This document shows, piece after piece, positions 33,282 to 42,449 of a DNA stretch of 51,044 bases. The DNA is from an uncultured Lentisphaeraceae bacterium. Its GTDB lineage: Bacteria; Verrucomicrobiota; Kiritimatiellia; RFP12; DVOR01. The DNA is taken from contig CASEMS010000013.1 in the NCBI GenBank assembly GCA_949288955.1, forward strand, positions 1 through 51,044, written 5' to 3'. The notes beneath the pieces are model-generated. The model was not told the DNA's origin, ran no database searches, and saw only the letters and a list, made by a program, of their open reading frames with translations. The translations under genes and the position numbers were made by a program. Positions within the stretch are counted from its first letter, which is position 1. The number at the start of each line of letters is the position of its first letter.

Positions 33282-35204
33282 ATGACAACCGCGTTCTACA
33301 ACAAGTATCTTCTCTTCATCGCCGGCCTCGGCGGCCTGCTCTACGGCATCGACGTCGGCGTCATCGCCGGTGCCCTGCCCTACCTCCAGGCCACCACCAA
33401 CTACACCCCCGCCGAGCTCTCCTACGTCGTCGCCGCCGTGCTTCTCGGCTCCGTCCTCTCCTCGCTCTTCGCCGGTTCGCTCGCGGAATGGATGGGGCGC
33501 AAGTGGCTGATGATCCTCTCCGGCATCTGCTTTGTGCTCAGCGTGCCCATCATCTGCGTGCCCACGGGGCTGGGTTGGCTCCTCGCCGGGCGCATCTTGC
33601 AGGGCGCGGCCGCCGGCTTCGTCGGCGTCGTCGTCCCGCTCTACCTGGCCGAATGCCTCACCCCCGACAAACGCGGCTTCGGCACGGGCATGTTCCAGTT
33701 CATGCTCACCATCGGCCTCGTCTTCGCCGCGCTCGTCGGCCTGGGCTTCTCCATGCACGTTGACGCCGTGAAGGCCGCTGGCGGCGACGTCTTCGGCGCG
33801 ATGGAGTTCGCTTGGAAGGCCATCTTCTGGGCCTGCGCCGTCCCCGGTGTCATCTTCACCCTCGGCGCTTTCGCCATTTCCGAATCCCCGCGCTGGCTCT
33901 TCGGCAAGGGGCGCAAGGACGCCGCCCTCGCCGCCCTCGCCCGCAGCCGCGGCCCCGAGGCCGCCGAAAAGGAACTTGCCGAGATGGGCTCCGCCATCGC
34001 CGCCGAGGCCGAGGCCGCCAAGGCCCAGACCACCACCCACAAGGACTCCCTCCTCCAGAAGAAGTACGTCGTCCCCTTCATCCTCGCGGTCGTCATCCTC
34101 GCCTGCAACCAGGCCACCGGCATCAACTCCGTCCTCGCCTACATCGTGGACGTCCTCCGCCAGGCGGGCCTCGACGGCGCCATCGCCAACTGGGGCGACC
34201 TCACCGTCAAGATCCTCAACATGGTCATGACGCTCGTCGCCATGTTCCTCGTCGACCGCCTCGGCCGCAAGGCGCTCCTCACCATCGGCACCACCGGCAT
34301 CATCATCGGCCTCCTCGGCGTCGCCTTCCTCTTCCTGCGCTCCGAGCCCGGCAAGGACGCCGAGTTCGCCAGCGCCCCCAACGTCCAGGCCGCCGTCAAG
34401 GTGCAGACCCTCAAGGAACCCGAGGTCAAGGCCGGCGCCGAGACCGGCAAGATGGTCGACAACACCTACGACTTCGTCGCCACCCTCACCCCCGGCTTCA
34501 TCTGCGAGGCCACCGGCATGGACGCCAAGGACTTCCCCAAGGGCGGCATGCAGGTCAAGATCGTCTACGAGCAGGATGGCGAGATGGGCATGAAGACCGT
34601 CGTCGTCAAGCCCCTTGAGCCCTCCACCGGCGTCGTCGCCACCACGCTCGATACCGCGATGGAAGACCTCCAGGCCAAGGTCGCGGAGGCCAACAAGAAG
34701 AGCCAGGAGTGGGCCGACAGCCTCACCGTCAAGATCCCCCTCCAGGAGCGCAAGGCCGGCTGGTGGGACAAGCTCATGAACAAGGTCTTCGGGCGCGAGC
34801 TCCCCTCCGGGAACAAGGAGTTCGTCCTCAAGCAATTCCGCGTCGGCGAGCTGCCCAGCCCCGTCAACGGCTGGCTCGTCACCGCCTTCTTCGCCATCTT
34901 CATCGCCACCTACGCCATCGGCCCCGGCGTCTGCGTCTGGCTTGCGCTCTCCGAGCTCATGCCCACCCGCATCCGCGCCGTCGGCATGTCCGTGGCCCTG
35001 CTCATCAACCAGGGCGTCTCCACGGTCATCGCCGGCACCTTCCTCCCGGTCGTCGGCAACTGGGGCTACGCCACCATCTTCTTCTTCTGCGCCGGCTGCA
35101 CCGTGATCTACTGGGTCACCGCCGTCTTCTTCCTCCCGGAGACGAAGGGCCGCACGCTCGAAGAGATCGAGGCCTACTTCGAGGGTCGCAAGAAACTCGA
35201 CTGA
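33282..35204 (+). CDS. MFS sugar porter with large periplasmic insertion
   Basis: A 640-aa inner-membrane transporter of the sugar porter family. TM1 (FIAGLGGLLYGIDVGVIAGA), the loop motif EWMGRKW, the RILQGAAAGFVGV and PLYLAE region, SPRWLFGKGR, NQATGINSVLAYI, DRLGRKALL and the C-terminal PETKGRTLEEIE are all typical. Standard members have about 450-480 residues. Here about 170 extra residues (around 355-525) lie between TM9 (TIGTTGIIIGLLGVAFLFL) and TM10 (WLVTAFFAIFIATYAIG). By topology this part is outside the cytoplasmic membrane. It is hydrophilic, contains a heptad-like helical stretch and may bind ligand or partner. The start is supported by GGAGGG before the ATG. Confidence 0.88.
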   Translation: MTTAFYNKYLLFIAGLGGLLYGIDVGVIAGALPYLQATTNYTPAELSYVVAAVLLGSVLSSLFAGSLAEWMGRKWLMILSGICFVLSVPIICVPTGLGWLLAGRILQGAAAGFVGVVVPLYLAECLTPDKRGFGTGMFQFMLTIGLVFAALVGLGFSMHVDAVKAAGGDVFGAMEFAWKAIFWACAVPGVIFTLGAFAISESPRWLFGKGRKDAALAALARSRGPEAAEKELAEMGSAIAAEAEAAKAQTTTHKDSLLQKKYVVPFILAVVILACNQATGINSVLAYIVDVLRQAGLDGAIANWGDLTVKILNMVMTLVAMFLVDRLGRKALLTIGTTGIIIGLLGVAFLFLRSEPGKDAEFASAPNVQAAVKVQTLKEPEVKAGAETGKMVDNTYDFVATLTPGFICEATGMDAKDFPKGGMQVKIVYEQDGEMGMKTVVVKPLEPSTGVVATTLDTAMEDLQAKVAEANKKSQEWADSLTVKIPLQERKAGWWDKLMNKVFGRELPSGNKEFVLKQFRVGELPSPVNGWLVTAFFAIFIATYAIGPGVCVWLALSELMPTRIRAVGMSVALLINQGVSTVIAGTFLPVVGNWGYATIFFFCAGCTVIYWVTAVFFLPETKGRTLEEIEAYFEGRKKLD

Positions 35205-35229
35205 CCCTCACCCTCCCATCCAACCCTTT

Positions 35230-35259
35230 GGGGCCGCGCGTCTGCGCGGCCCCTTTTTT
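35230..35259 (+). terminator. Terminator after the sugar porter gene
   Basis: GGGGCCGCGC-GTCT-GCGCGGCCCC (35230-35253) then six T residues. Confidence 0.92.
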
Positions 35260-35328
35260 CTCCCCCGTCGCCTCAGGCATGCCAGTGCGTACTCTGGGCG
35301 GCAGAGCGGAAATTATGCGGACGAGAAG

Positions 35329-35357
35329 TTGAATGAGGCGGCAGAAGGCTTTATACT
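35329..35357 (+). promoter_or_regulatory. GH3 gene promoter, six bases from the ATG
   Basis: TTGAAT (35329-35334), 17 bp, TATACT (35352-35357), then GGGGCT and the ATG. It is the one promoter here with a good -35 and no TG extension. The spacing predicts a leaderless mRNA. Confidence 0.6.
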
Positions 35358-35363
35358 GGGGCT

Positions 35364-37550
35364 ATGAGAACGACATCCTTCCTCTTGGCGGCGATGCTCC
35401 CGGGTGCGCTGTTGGCGCAGGGCATGGCCACGGGCACGGTCTCGCGCGTGGAGGCCTCCGCGCGCGTCGAGGGCGCGCCTCCGTCCAGCGGCGGCATGAG
35501 CTCGGGCCTGCTCCCGCGCATCGGCCTGCCGGAGATCCGCACGCTCGACGGCCCGAACGGCCCGCGCACGGACTACAAGACGCCGATCACCTACTTCCCC
35601 TCGGCCATCGCCTACGCGGCGACGTGGGATGAGGCCTTGGCCGAGGAGGTCGGCCGGGCGCTGGGGCGCGAGACGCGCGGGGCTTACTCGGTGGGCGAGG
35701 TGCCGGCGCGGATGCTTCTGGGGCCGGGGGCGAACATCGCCCGCTCCCCGCTCGGCGCGCGCAACTTCGAGTATTTCGGCGAGGATCCGCTCCTTTCGGG
35801 CAAGATGGCGGCGGCGGTCTGCCGCGGCCTCCAGTCCGTCAAGGTCTCCCCCTGCATGAAGCACTGGGTGCTGAACGACCAGGAGTGGGCGCGCACCATC
35901 ATCGACGTGGACTGCCCCGAGCGCGCCGTGCGCGAGATCTACGCCCGCCCCTTCGAGCTCGCGGTGAAGGAAGGGCAGTGCTGGGCCATCATGGGCGGCT
36001 ACAACGCCGTGCGCGGCCAGTGGTGCTCGCACAGCGCCTACATCAATGACATGCTCGCCTCCTTCGGCTTCGACGGCGCGCTCTACTCCGACTGGGGCGG
36101 CTGGCGCGACACCGTCAAGTCCATCAACGGCGGCGCCACCATCGAATCCGGCGTGAAGCCGGACGCGAAGCGCGACGCCTGGGAGGCCGAGCAGGTGCGC
36201 AAAGGCGTCATCGACGCCAAGCGCGCCGAGGAGGCCACCCGCCGCAACCTGCGCAACCTCTTCCGCATGGGCGCCTTCGACCTGGCCACCGAGGCCGACA
36301 AGGCCGAGCAGGCCGCCTGCGAGCGGAGCGTCCGCTCCCCCGAGCACCGCGCCCTCGCCCGCCGCGTCGCCCGCGAAAGCGCCGTCCTCCTCAAGAACGA
36401 CAAGGCCTTCCTCCCGCGCGACGAGAAGGCCGTCCGCAAGATCGCCCTCATCGGCCCCAACGCCGACCAGTACCACACGATGATCGACGGCTCCCACCTC
36501 CGGGTCCGCGGCGGCTCCGGCGCCATCCACACCGACCGCGAGGTCACCCCGCTGGCCGCCTTCGTCGAGCGCTTCGGGCGCGACCGCATCCTCTTCGCCC
36601 CCGGCTTCCGCTTCGAGAACGAGGGCCGCAAGGACGCCGTCTCCGTGCCGGGGATGCCCGCGATGGACCCCGTCGAGGCCGCCAAGCAGGCCGACCTCGT
36701 CGTCTTCTGCGGCGGACTCGACCACACCCTCGACCGCGAGGTGCTCGGCTGGGGGCTGGTGTTGCCGGCCGACCGCCCGAGCCTTGCGCTCAAGGGCCCG
36801 CAGGCCGAGCTGATCCGCAAGGTGGCCGCCGTCAACCCCAACGTCGTCGTCGCCCTCACCACCGGCGCGCCCGTCTCCGTCGAGGAGTGGATCGACGACG
36901 TGCCCGCCCTGCTGGTTACCTGGTACGCCGGCGGCGAGGGTGGTTTGGCGCTGGCCGACCTCATCTTCGGCGACGCCGCCCCCGGCGGCCGCCTCCCCTA
37001 CACCTGGGGCAAGCGGTTGGAGGATTGGCACTGCCACAGCCTCGGCAACGGCATCACCTATCCCGGCCTCCTCACCGGCGAGAACGGCAAGCTCCTGCCC
37101 AAGCCCTTCCAGGCCCGTCAGTATTACCACGACGGCATCTGGGTGGGCTACCGCGGCTTCGACCGCTTCGGCAAGACGCCGCGCTGGCCCTTCGGCTTCG
37201 GCCTCACCTACACCGACTTCGCCATCGAGCCCGCCGGCGCCCAGGGCGGCAACTACGCCGTGAAGGTGCGCAACGTGGGCAAGCGCGCCGGCCGCGCCGT
37301 CGTCCAGTGCTACGTCTCCAAGCCCGAGAGCGAAGGGCAGCCCATGCCCGAGAAGGAGCTGGCCGCCTTCAAGAGCGTTACCCTCGCCCCCGGCGAGGAA
37401 CGCCTCGTCGCCTTCACCCTTAAGCCCGAGGACTTCCGCTATTGGAGCGAGGCCAAGGGCGCCTGGGCCATCCCCGAGGGGGCCTGCGGCGTCCGCATCG
37501 GCTTCTCCGCCGGCGACCTCCCCGTGCGCTACGAAACGCGCGCCCACTAA
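35364..37550 (+). CDS. Glycoside hydrolase family 3, secreted
   Basis: A 728-aa exported beta-glycosidase. It has a signal peptide (MRTTSFLLAAMLPGALLAQG), then a GH3 N-terminal barrel: LLGPGANIARSPLGARNFEYF, SPCMKHWVLNDQE with the conserved K-H, and the nucleophile in YSDWGG (D243). The GH3 C-terminal domain follows (RRVARESAVLLKND, GPNADQ, TWYAGGEGGLALADLIFGD, GGRLPYTW). A fibronectin-III-like end domain closes it (VRNVGKRAGRAVVQCYV). Beta-glucosidase or beta-hexosaminidase-like specificity cannot be read from sequence. It is transcribed alone. Confidence 0.9.
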   Translation: MRTTSFLLAAMLPGALLAQGMATGTVSRVEASARVEGAPPSSGGMSSGLLPRIGLPEIRTLDGPNGPRTDYKTPITYFPSAIAYAATWDEALAEEVGRALGRETRGAYSVGEVPARMLLGPGANIARSPLGARNFEYFGEDPLLSGKMAAAVCRGLQSVKVSPCMKHWVLNDQEWARTIIDVDCPERAVREIYARPFELAVKEGQCWAIMGGYNAVRGQWCSHSAYINDMLASFGFDGALYSDWGGWRDTVKSINGGATIESGVKPDAKRDAWEAEQVRKGVIDAKRAEEATRRNLRNLFRMGAFDLATEADKAEQAACERSVRSPEHRALARRVARESAVLLKNDKAFLPRDEKAVRKIALIGPNADQYHTMIDGSHLRVRGGSGAIHTDREVTPLAAFVERFGRDRILFAPGFRFENEGRKDAVSVPGMPAMDPVEAAKQADLVVFCGGLDHTLDREVLGWGLVLPADRPSLALKGPQAELIRKVAAVNPNVVVALTTGAPVSVEEWIDDVPALLVTWYAGGEGGLALADLIFGDAAPGGRLPYTWGKRLEDWHCHSLGNGITYPGLLTGENGKLLPKPFQARQYYHDGIWVGYRGFDRFGKTPRWPFGFGLTYTDFAIEPAGAQGGNYAVKVRNVGKRAGRAVVQCYVSKPESEGQPMPEKELAAFKSVTLAPGEERLVAFTLKPEDFRYWSEAKGAWAIPEGACGVRIGFSAGDLPVRYETRAH

Positions 37551-37576
37551 ACGCAACGCAGCGGCAAACGCCCTAT

Positions 37577-37686
37577 GCCTCGGGGGCTGACCCAAGATGG
37601 ATCAGCCCCCGAGCCGAAGTGGATCAGCCGCTGAGCCGAAGTGGATCAGCCGCTGAGCCGAAGTGGATCAGCCGCTGAGCCGAAAT
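37577..37686 (+). repeat. 22-bp palindromic repeat array E (5 units)
   Basis: Units at 37577, 37599, 37621, 37643 and 37665. Three consecutive units with core TCAGCCGCTGA are identical except at the last few bases, the most uniform run in the window and a sign of recent duplication. A part unit (GAATCAACGG) follows. It lies between the convergent GH3 and GH-D-like genes; the DNA from 37687 to 37788 holds nothing recognisable. Confidence 0.9.
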
Positions 37687-37788
37687 GAATCAACGGCCCC
37701 GCGACGGGCGACGCGCTCCTCCGCGACTGGCCCGCCCCCCGCAACGCCCTCCTCCTAAGCCTCAACCCGCCCGAATACCCCCAAAGCA

Positions 37789-39615
37789 TCAGGGGCGGAG
37801 CTCAATGAGAAGAACCTCGAAGGGCTCCAACGTGAGCGTCCCGGGCAGAGGCAGTGTGCGGCCATGGGAGGAATAGGGGATGGCGACAGGCTTGGGCGTG
37901 GGCGCGCCGGAGGGGAGCTCAAGCGCGGCGGGGAGATCGGGGCTCCAAGCCTGCGGCTTGTCGGAGGGATTGCGGACGATGAGAACGGCCTTTTCGGGCG
38001 TCCACGCGGCGTAGCCATAGGGTTGTCCTTGGGCGGGGGAGCCGCCGTGCCAGTGGGCGTCGCGAAGGACGGCGGCGTTGGCGCGGAGCCAACGGATGGC
38101 CTCGGCGAGGATGTCCCACCACGCCTCGGGCATGATCTCGGGCGTGAGGTAGAACTCTTGGAGGCCGGTGCCGCAGGCGACGCCCATCCAGGCCTCGTTG
38201 GCGAAGGCGCGGGTGGCGGCGGGGTCTGGGCCGACGGCCATGCCGAACTGCTTGGCGACGATGACGCCGTGGAGCATGATGGAGTTGAGGGGATAGAGAG
38301 GGTTGTCGCGGGCAAGGCGGTCGTGCACCACATTGTCGCGATAGGTGATCCAACGCTCACGTTTGGGGCCGGGGCCGGCCTGCCCCCAGTCGCCGCCGCC
38401 GCGCCAGATACTGTCGGCCCAGAGCGTCCAGAAGGGCGAGGGCCAAGTGCCGACGGTGCAGTTGACGAAGAGGTCGGGCTTGGCGCGGCGGAGGGCCTCG
38501 ATGTGGGCGAAGAGGCCGCGGAGGTCGGGGGCGGTGGCCGCGTCCGTGCCAAGCGCCCAGACGCCGCCGCCAATGCCGTCGAACTTGAAGAGGTTCATGT
38601 CGTAATCGGCGACCATCTGGAGGCAACGCGCGGTGAAGGCCTCGCGATAGCGGGGCTGCGCCAAGGAAAGCCCACCCGCGTTCGTGGGCAGGCCGATGGC
38701 CTTGGCATGGGCCACGCGGGCGGTTTTGCTGGCGTTGTAGCCGCCCCAGGGGCTGAGCCAGGCACCGATGGAGCCGCCGTGCGCGTGGGCGAAGTCGGCG
38801 AGCGGGGAGAAGCCTTTTGGGAAACCGGCGTGGTAGGCCCACAGACTGTCCCAGTCGTCCCAGCCGTCATCCCAAAGATAGGAATCAAGCGTAACACCGC
38901 GTTTGGCAAGAGGCGCGGCGACAGCCTCCATGGCCGCGAGGCAGCGTGCGGCGGCCATCCGTTTGAGCGGGTCGGGGTTCGTGTGCCCGTCGATGCCCAG
39001 ATGGTACCAACTGTTGTAGTGCGGCAGCACGCGGTAAGGATGCGCGCGCACCTCTTCGAGATAAGCCTGAAAGTCGCGGCGTAACTGCCCCGGGCGAACC
39101 TTGCCCTCCACCGCCGCGAAGCTCAGCCGCTCCCCCGGCGCCAAGGTCACCCCGCAGGGGAGCGTGGCCGTGAGACGCCCCTCCTTGGCCGTCAGCTTCG
39201 TCATCGGATGCTCCACCGCCAAGAAGGAGGCGCCGTCGGCACGGACGAGGACGGCGCCGTCCGCCGTGCCATTGCGCGTGCCAGGCTCATCGGCGAAGAA
39301 GGTGATCTGCCCTATTGGGGTGGGCTGGTCGGCGGTGATCGTGTAGACGAAGCGTCGGTAGGCGCCCCGGTCGCAGACCCGCCGCTCCAACCACAGGCCC
39401 CCGCCCAAGTCCTCGCGCGGCCCCACCTCCCACCGCGTCTCGGCGCGGTCGAAGCGTCGCGCGGCCCTCGGGTCGCCCGGGCACGTCTCCGTGCGATGCC
39501 CCAACTCCGCCCACGCCGTCTTCGGCGCGCGCCCATCCACGGAAAAACCGTCCGGCAACGCCGCACGCGCCACCCCTGCCACCATGAGAGCCGCCACTAT
39601 CAAACCGTTTCCCAT
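37789..39615 (-). CDS. Secreted GH36/GH27-like (clan GH-D) glycosidase
   Basis: A 608-aa protein with a signal peptide (MGNGLIVAALMVAGVARA). An N-terminal beta-sandwich (to about residue 200) is followed by a TIM barrel: HYNSWYHLGID, DSYLWDDGWDDW, GSIGAWLSPWGGY, and the likely nucleophile D346 in LFKFDGIGGG, which matches the K-x-D strand of clan GH-D alpha-galactosidases. FVNCTVGTWPSPFWTLWAD and a short C-terminal beta domain follow. Alpha-galactosidase or alpha-N-acetylgalactosaminidase activity is plausible but not proven. The ATG at 39615 is chosen because AAAGGA precedes it and the signal peptide begins there. Confidence 0.75.
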   Translation of the reverse strand: MGNGLIVAALMVAGVARAALPDGFSVDGRAPKTAWAELGHRTETCPGDPRAARRFDRAETRWEVGPREDLGGGLWLERRVCDRGAYRRFVYTITADQPTPIGQITFFADEPGTRNGTADGAVLVRADGASFLAVEHPMTKLTAKEGRLTATLPCGVTLAPGERLSFAAVEGKVRPGQLRRDFQAYLEEVRAHPYRVLPHYNSWYHLGIDGHTNPDPLKRMAAARCLAAMEAVAAPLAKRGVTLDSYLWDDGWDDWDSLWAYHAGFPKGFSPLADFAHAHGGSIGAWLSPWGGYNASKTARVAHAKAIGLPTNAGGLSLAQPRYREAFTARCLQMVADYDMNLFKFDGIGGGVWALGTDAATAPDLRGLFAHIEALRRAKPDLFVNCTVGTWPSPFWTLWADSIWRGGGDWGQAGPGPKRERWITYRDNVVHDRLARDNPLYPLNSIMLHGVIVAKQFGMAVGPDPAATRAFANEAWMGVACGTGLQEFYLTPEIMPEAWWDILAEAIRWLRANAAVLRDAHWHGGSPAQGQPYGYAAWTPEKAVLIVRNPSDKPQAWSPDLPAALELPSGAPTPKPVAIPYSSHGRTLPLPGTLTLEPFEVLLIELRP

Positions 39616-39647
39616 GCCATTCCTTTGTTTGTGTGAGACTGTTCGGA

Positions 39648-39656
39648 AGTATAGCA
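39648..39656 (-). promoter_or_regulatory. Promoter of the GH-D-like gene, extended -10
   Basis: TG-C-TATACT on the minus strand, about 32 bp before the start codon, no -35. Confidence 0.6.
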
Positions 39657-39811
39657 CCTCCCCCACCCCGCGCATCACCCATCCGCGACGCCCCATGCCC
39701 CTGCGCACACGGCGACGCACCCCGCGCCCGGTCATTTGACTCATGAGCGAACAGTGTGCGAAGAATCGCCACCGAATAAAGGAGGAAGGAGTTGCGAAGG
39801 CTGTTAGCCTA

Positions 39812-39820
39812 TGCTATTAT
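39812..39820 (+). promoter_or_regulatory. feoAB promoter, extended -10
   Basis: TG-C-TATTAT. No convincing Fur-type dyad was seen around it. Confidence 0.5.
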
Positions 39821-39876
39821 TTTGCACGTCTAAGCACCAATCCATGCCTCACACGGCCAAGGAAAGGCGAACGAAG

Positions 39877-40110
39877 ATGGGAATCACGGACATGAAGGTC
39901 GGCGACAGGGCCGAGATCACCGGTTACACCGTCACGCAGGCGGGTTACCGCGCCAAACTGTTGGCGTTGGGGCTCACGCGCGGGGCGACCATCCAGCTCA
40001 TCGGCGTGGCGCCGATGGGAGACCCGATGCGCCTGCGCGTGCGTGGGTTTGACCTCTCACTCCGCAAAAATGAGGCCACGATTCTTCAACTTCGGGCCGC
40101 GCAGAAATGA
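39877..40110 (+). CDS. feoA: Ferrous iron transport protein A
   Basis: A 77-aa SH3-like protein that assists FeoB. The pattern MKVGDRAEITGY, YRAKLLALGLTRGATIQLIG, DPMRLRVRGFDLSLRKNEA is that of FeoA. The ATG at 39877 is preferred over upstream in-frame ATGs because GGAAAGG lies 9 bp before it and the domain begins there. It overlaps feoB by ATGA. Confidence 0.93.
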   Translation: MGITDMKVGDRAEITGYTVTQAGYRAKLLALGLTRGATIQLIGVAPMGDPMRLRVRGFDLSLRKNEATILQLRAAQK

Positions 40111-42356
40111 GCGCGGCCAAACCTTCCATCACCATCGCCCTCGTCGGTGACCCCAACACTGGCAAGTCCACCTTCTTCAACGCGTGGACAGGCCTCCGCC
40201 AAGTAACGGGCAATTGGCCTGGCGTCACCGTCGAGAAATTGTTGGGCCAAGCCGATCTTCGTGACGGGACGCGCGTAACAGTCGTTGACCTCCCGGGTAT
40301 GTATTCTCTCCATGCCGTCTCCGAGGACGAACGCGTGGCCTCGGAGTATGCCCGCGGTGGGGAGCCAGACCTCATCGTGAACGTCGTCGATGCCGTCAAC
40401 CTCGAACGGAACCTTTACCTCACGCTTGCCCTCATGGAACTCGGCAAGCCAATGGTCGTCGTCCTCTCGATGACGGACATCCTGCGCCGCCAAGGCTTCT
40501 CCCTCGATATTCCCACGCTCTCCAAACGCCTCGGCGTGCCCGTGGTCACCGCCGACATCCGCCGACGCGCCAACCGTGCCGCGCTCGACCACGCCATCCA
40601 CGACGCACTCGCCGCCCCCCAACGCCCCGCCCACGCGGATTATCCCCCCGCGATCCGCGACGCGCTCCAAGCGCTCCGCCGCCCCGACGAACCCCCATCC
40701 GCCGCCATCCATCGCTTGGAAGGCATCCTGCCCGGCGGCGAGTCGGCAATCGCAGCCTTCGAGCGCGCCCACAGCACCACCCCCGACGTCCTCATCGCCG
40801 ACGCCCGTTATGACGCCATCGCCGCCATCGTCGACGGCATCCGCCGCCAAAACGGGCGCACCCGTGCCGAACTGGGGCGCGCACTCGACCGGGTGGTCCT
40901 CAACCGTTGGCTGGGCATCCCCCTCTTTCTCGCCGCCATGTACCTCCTCTTCTGGTTCACCCAAGTGGTCGGCGGCTGTTTCATCGATTTCTTCGACGGC
41001 GTGGGCGACGCGCTCTTCGTCACGGGACTGGGCAACGCGCTCACCCTTCTCGGCGCGCCGGAATGGCTCAATACCCTCCTCGCCGGTGGGCTCGGCGTGG
41101 GCATCCAAACCGTCCTCACCTTCATCCCCCCCGTCTTCTTCATCTTCCTGGGGCTCTCCATCCTGGAAGACTCCGGCTACATGGCGCGCGCGGCCTATGT
41201 GATGGATCGCTTCATGCGTCTGTTGGGCCTCCCCGGCAGCGCCTTCGTGCCGATGCTCGTGGGGTTTGGCTGCACGGTGCCCGCCATCATGGCCACCCGC
41301 GCCCTCCCCAACCGACGCGACCGCCTGCTGACCATCTTCATGACGCCCTTCATGAGCTGCGGGGCGCGCCTTCCCGTCTATGCGCTCTTCGGCGCGGCGT
41401 TCTTCGGCGCGGCCTCGGGGACGATGGTCTTCGCGGTCTACTTGGCTGGCATCGCGCTCGCCATCCTCACAGGACTACTGCTCAAACACACGCTTTTCGT
41501 GGGTGAGCCCTCACCCTTTGTCCTGGAATTGCCGCTCTACCACCTGCCCCGACCCGGCGCCGTGCTCCGACAGGCATGGGAGCGTCTCCGCCACTTCCTC
41601 TTCCGCGCGGGCAAAGTCATGGCGCTGATGGTGCTGATTCTCAGTGTCTGCGACCGGATCGTCCTGCCCAACCCCTTTGCCGAGGGCAAAGCCTCCGTCA
41701 TCGAAGTGACCGGTCGGGCCTTGGCGCCCGTCTTCGCCCCGATGGGCGTGGAGGACGACAACTGGCAAGGTTCCGTCGCCCTCATCGTCGGCCTCTTCGC
41801 CAAAGAGCAGGTCGTCGCCTCCCTCACCACCCTCTATGCCATCGGGCAGACGCACGAACCTGACGAAGCCTCCGCGCCGCCCACTTGGGCCGAGGCCCGC
41901 CAGACCCTTGCCCAAGGCATCGGCGACGCCTTCCAGACCATCCCAGATGCCTTCTCCGGCCTCCTTGCCACCCTCCGCGACCCGCTCGGCATGGATGAAC
42001 TCAATGCGGCCTATGCCGAAGCGCCCAGCGAGGACGACGCCACCCTCATGCGGACACTTACCGAGAAGTTCGGGCACAGCAAAGCGCGCGCCTTCGCCTA
42101 CCTCCTCTTCGTCCTCCTCTATGTCCCCTGCCTGGCCGCGATGGCCACCGTCATCCGCGAGATCGGCTGGGGTTACTCCTCCATCCTCTTCGGCTACCTC
42201 ACGCTTTTGGGCTGGTGCGTCGCCACCCTCTACTATCAGCTCGCCGCCGGGCACCAAGCGCTTTGGGTCGCCGTTCCCTGCCTCATCCTGGCCGCCATCG
42301 CCGCCTGCTTCGCCCTCCTCGGCGCGCGCCTCCGCAAGATTCCCCTGCCGCGCTGA
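40107..42356 (+). CDS. feoB: Ferrous iron transporter B
   Basis: A 749-aa inner-membrane Fe2+ transporter. The N-terminal G domain has G1 GDPNTGKST, the switch-1 region NWPGVTVEK, G3 DLPGMYSL and an unusual G4 SMTD in place of NMTD. After the helical spacer comes the membrane part, with two gating repeats (FVPMLVGFGCTVPAIMATR, with its conserved cysteine, and the later LLFVLLYVPCLAAMA) and nucleoside-recognition-like helices. Nothing encodes FeoC nearby. Confidence 0.95.
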   Translation: MSAAKPSITIALVGDPNTGKSTFFNAWTGLRQVTGNWPGVTVEKLLGQADLRDGTRVTVVDLPGMYSLHAVSEDERVASEYARGGEPDLIVNVVDAVNLERNLYLTLALMELGKPMVVVLSMTDILRRQGFSLDIPTLSKRLGVPVVTADIRRRANRAALDHAIHDALAAPQRPAHADYPPAIRDALQALRRPDEPPSAAIHRLEGILPGGESAIAAFERAHSTTPDVLIADARYDAIAAIVDGIRRQNGRTRAELGRALDRVVLNRWLGIPLFLAAMYLLFWFTQVVGGCFIDFFDGVGDALFVTGLGNALTLLGAPEWLNTLLAGGLGVGIQTVLTFIPPVFFIFLGLSILEDSGYMARAAYVMDRFMRLLGLPGSAFVPMLVGFGCTVPAIMATRALPNRRDRLLTIFMTPFMSCGARLPVYALFGAAFFGAASGTMVFAVYLAGIALAILTGLLLKHTLFVGEPSPFVLELPLYHLPRPGAVLRQAWERLRHFLFRAGKVMALMVLILSVCDRIVLPNPFAEGKASVIEVTGRALAPVFAPMGVEDDNWQGSVALIVGLFAKEQVVASLTTLYAIGQTHEPDEASAPPTWAEARQTLAQGIGDAFQTIPDAFSGLLATLRDPLGMDELNAAYAEAPSEDDATLMRTLTEKFGHSKARAFAYLLFVLLYVPCLAAMATVIREIGWGYSSILFGYLTLLGWCVATLYYQLAAGHQALWVAVPCLILAAIAACFALLGARLRKIPLPR

Positions 42357-42390
42357 CCATCCCCCACCCCACGCCAACAAAGCGCCAACA

Positions 42391-42426
42391 AAAAAAGGAA
42401 GCCTCCCGGTCGGGAGGCTTTCGCTT
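42391..42426. terminator. Bidirectional terminator between feoB and acpP
   Basis: AAGCCTCCC-GGTC-GGGAGGCTT (42399-42420) has T-rich sequence on the plus side and a run of A (T on the minus strand) before it, so it can serve both convergent genes. Confidence 0.88.
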
Positions 42427-42449
42427 TTAGGAAAGTGGTGCGCGCGGGC

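Noticed and set aside
37573..37690. Peptides read through the 22-bp arrays (repeating Gly-Ser-Ala and Trp-Ile-Ser type)
   Set aside because: Frames break between arrays, there are no start sites, and the same DNA unit appears in different frames and orientations.
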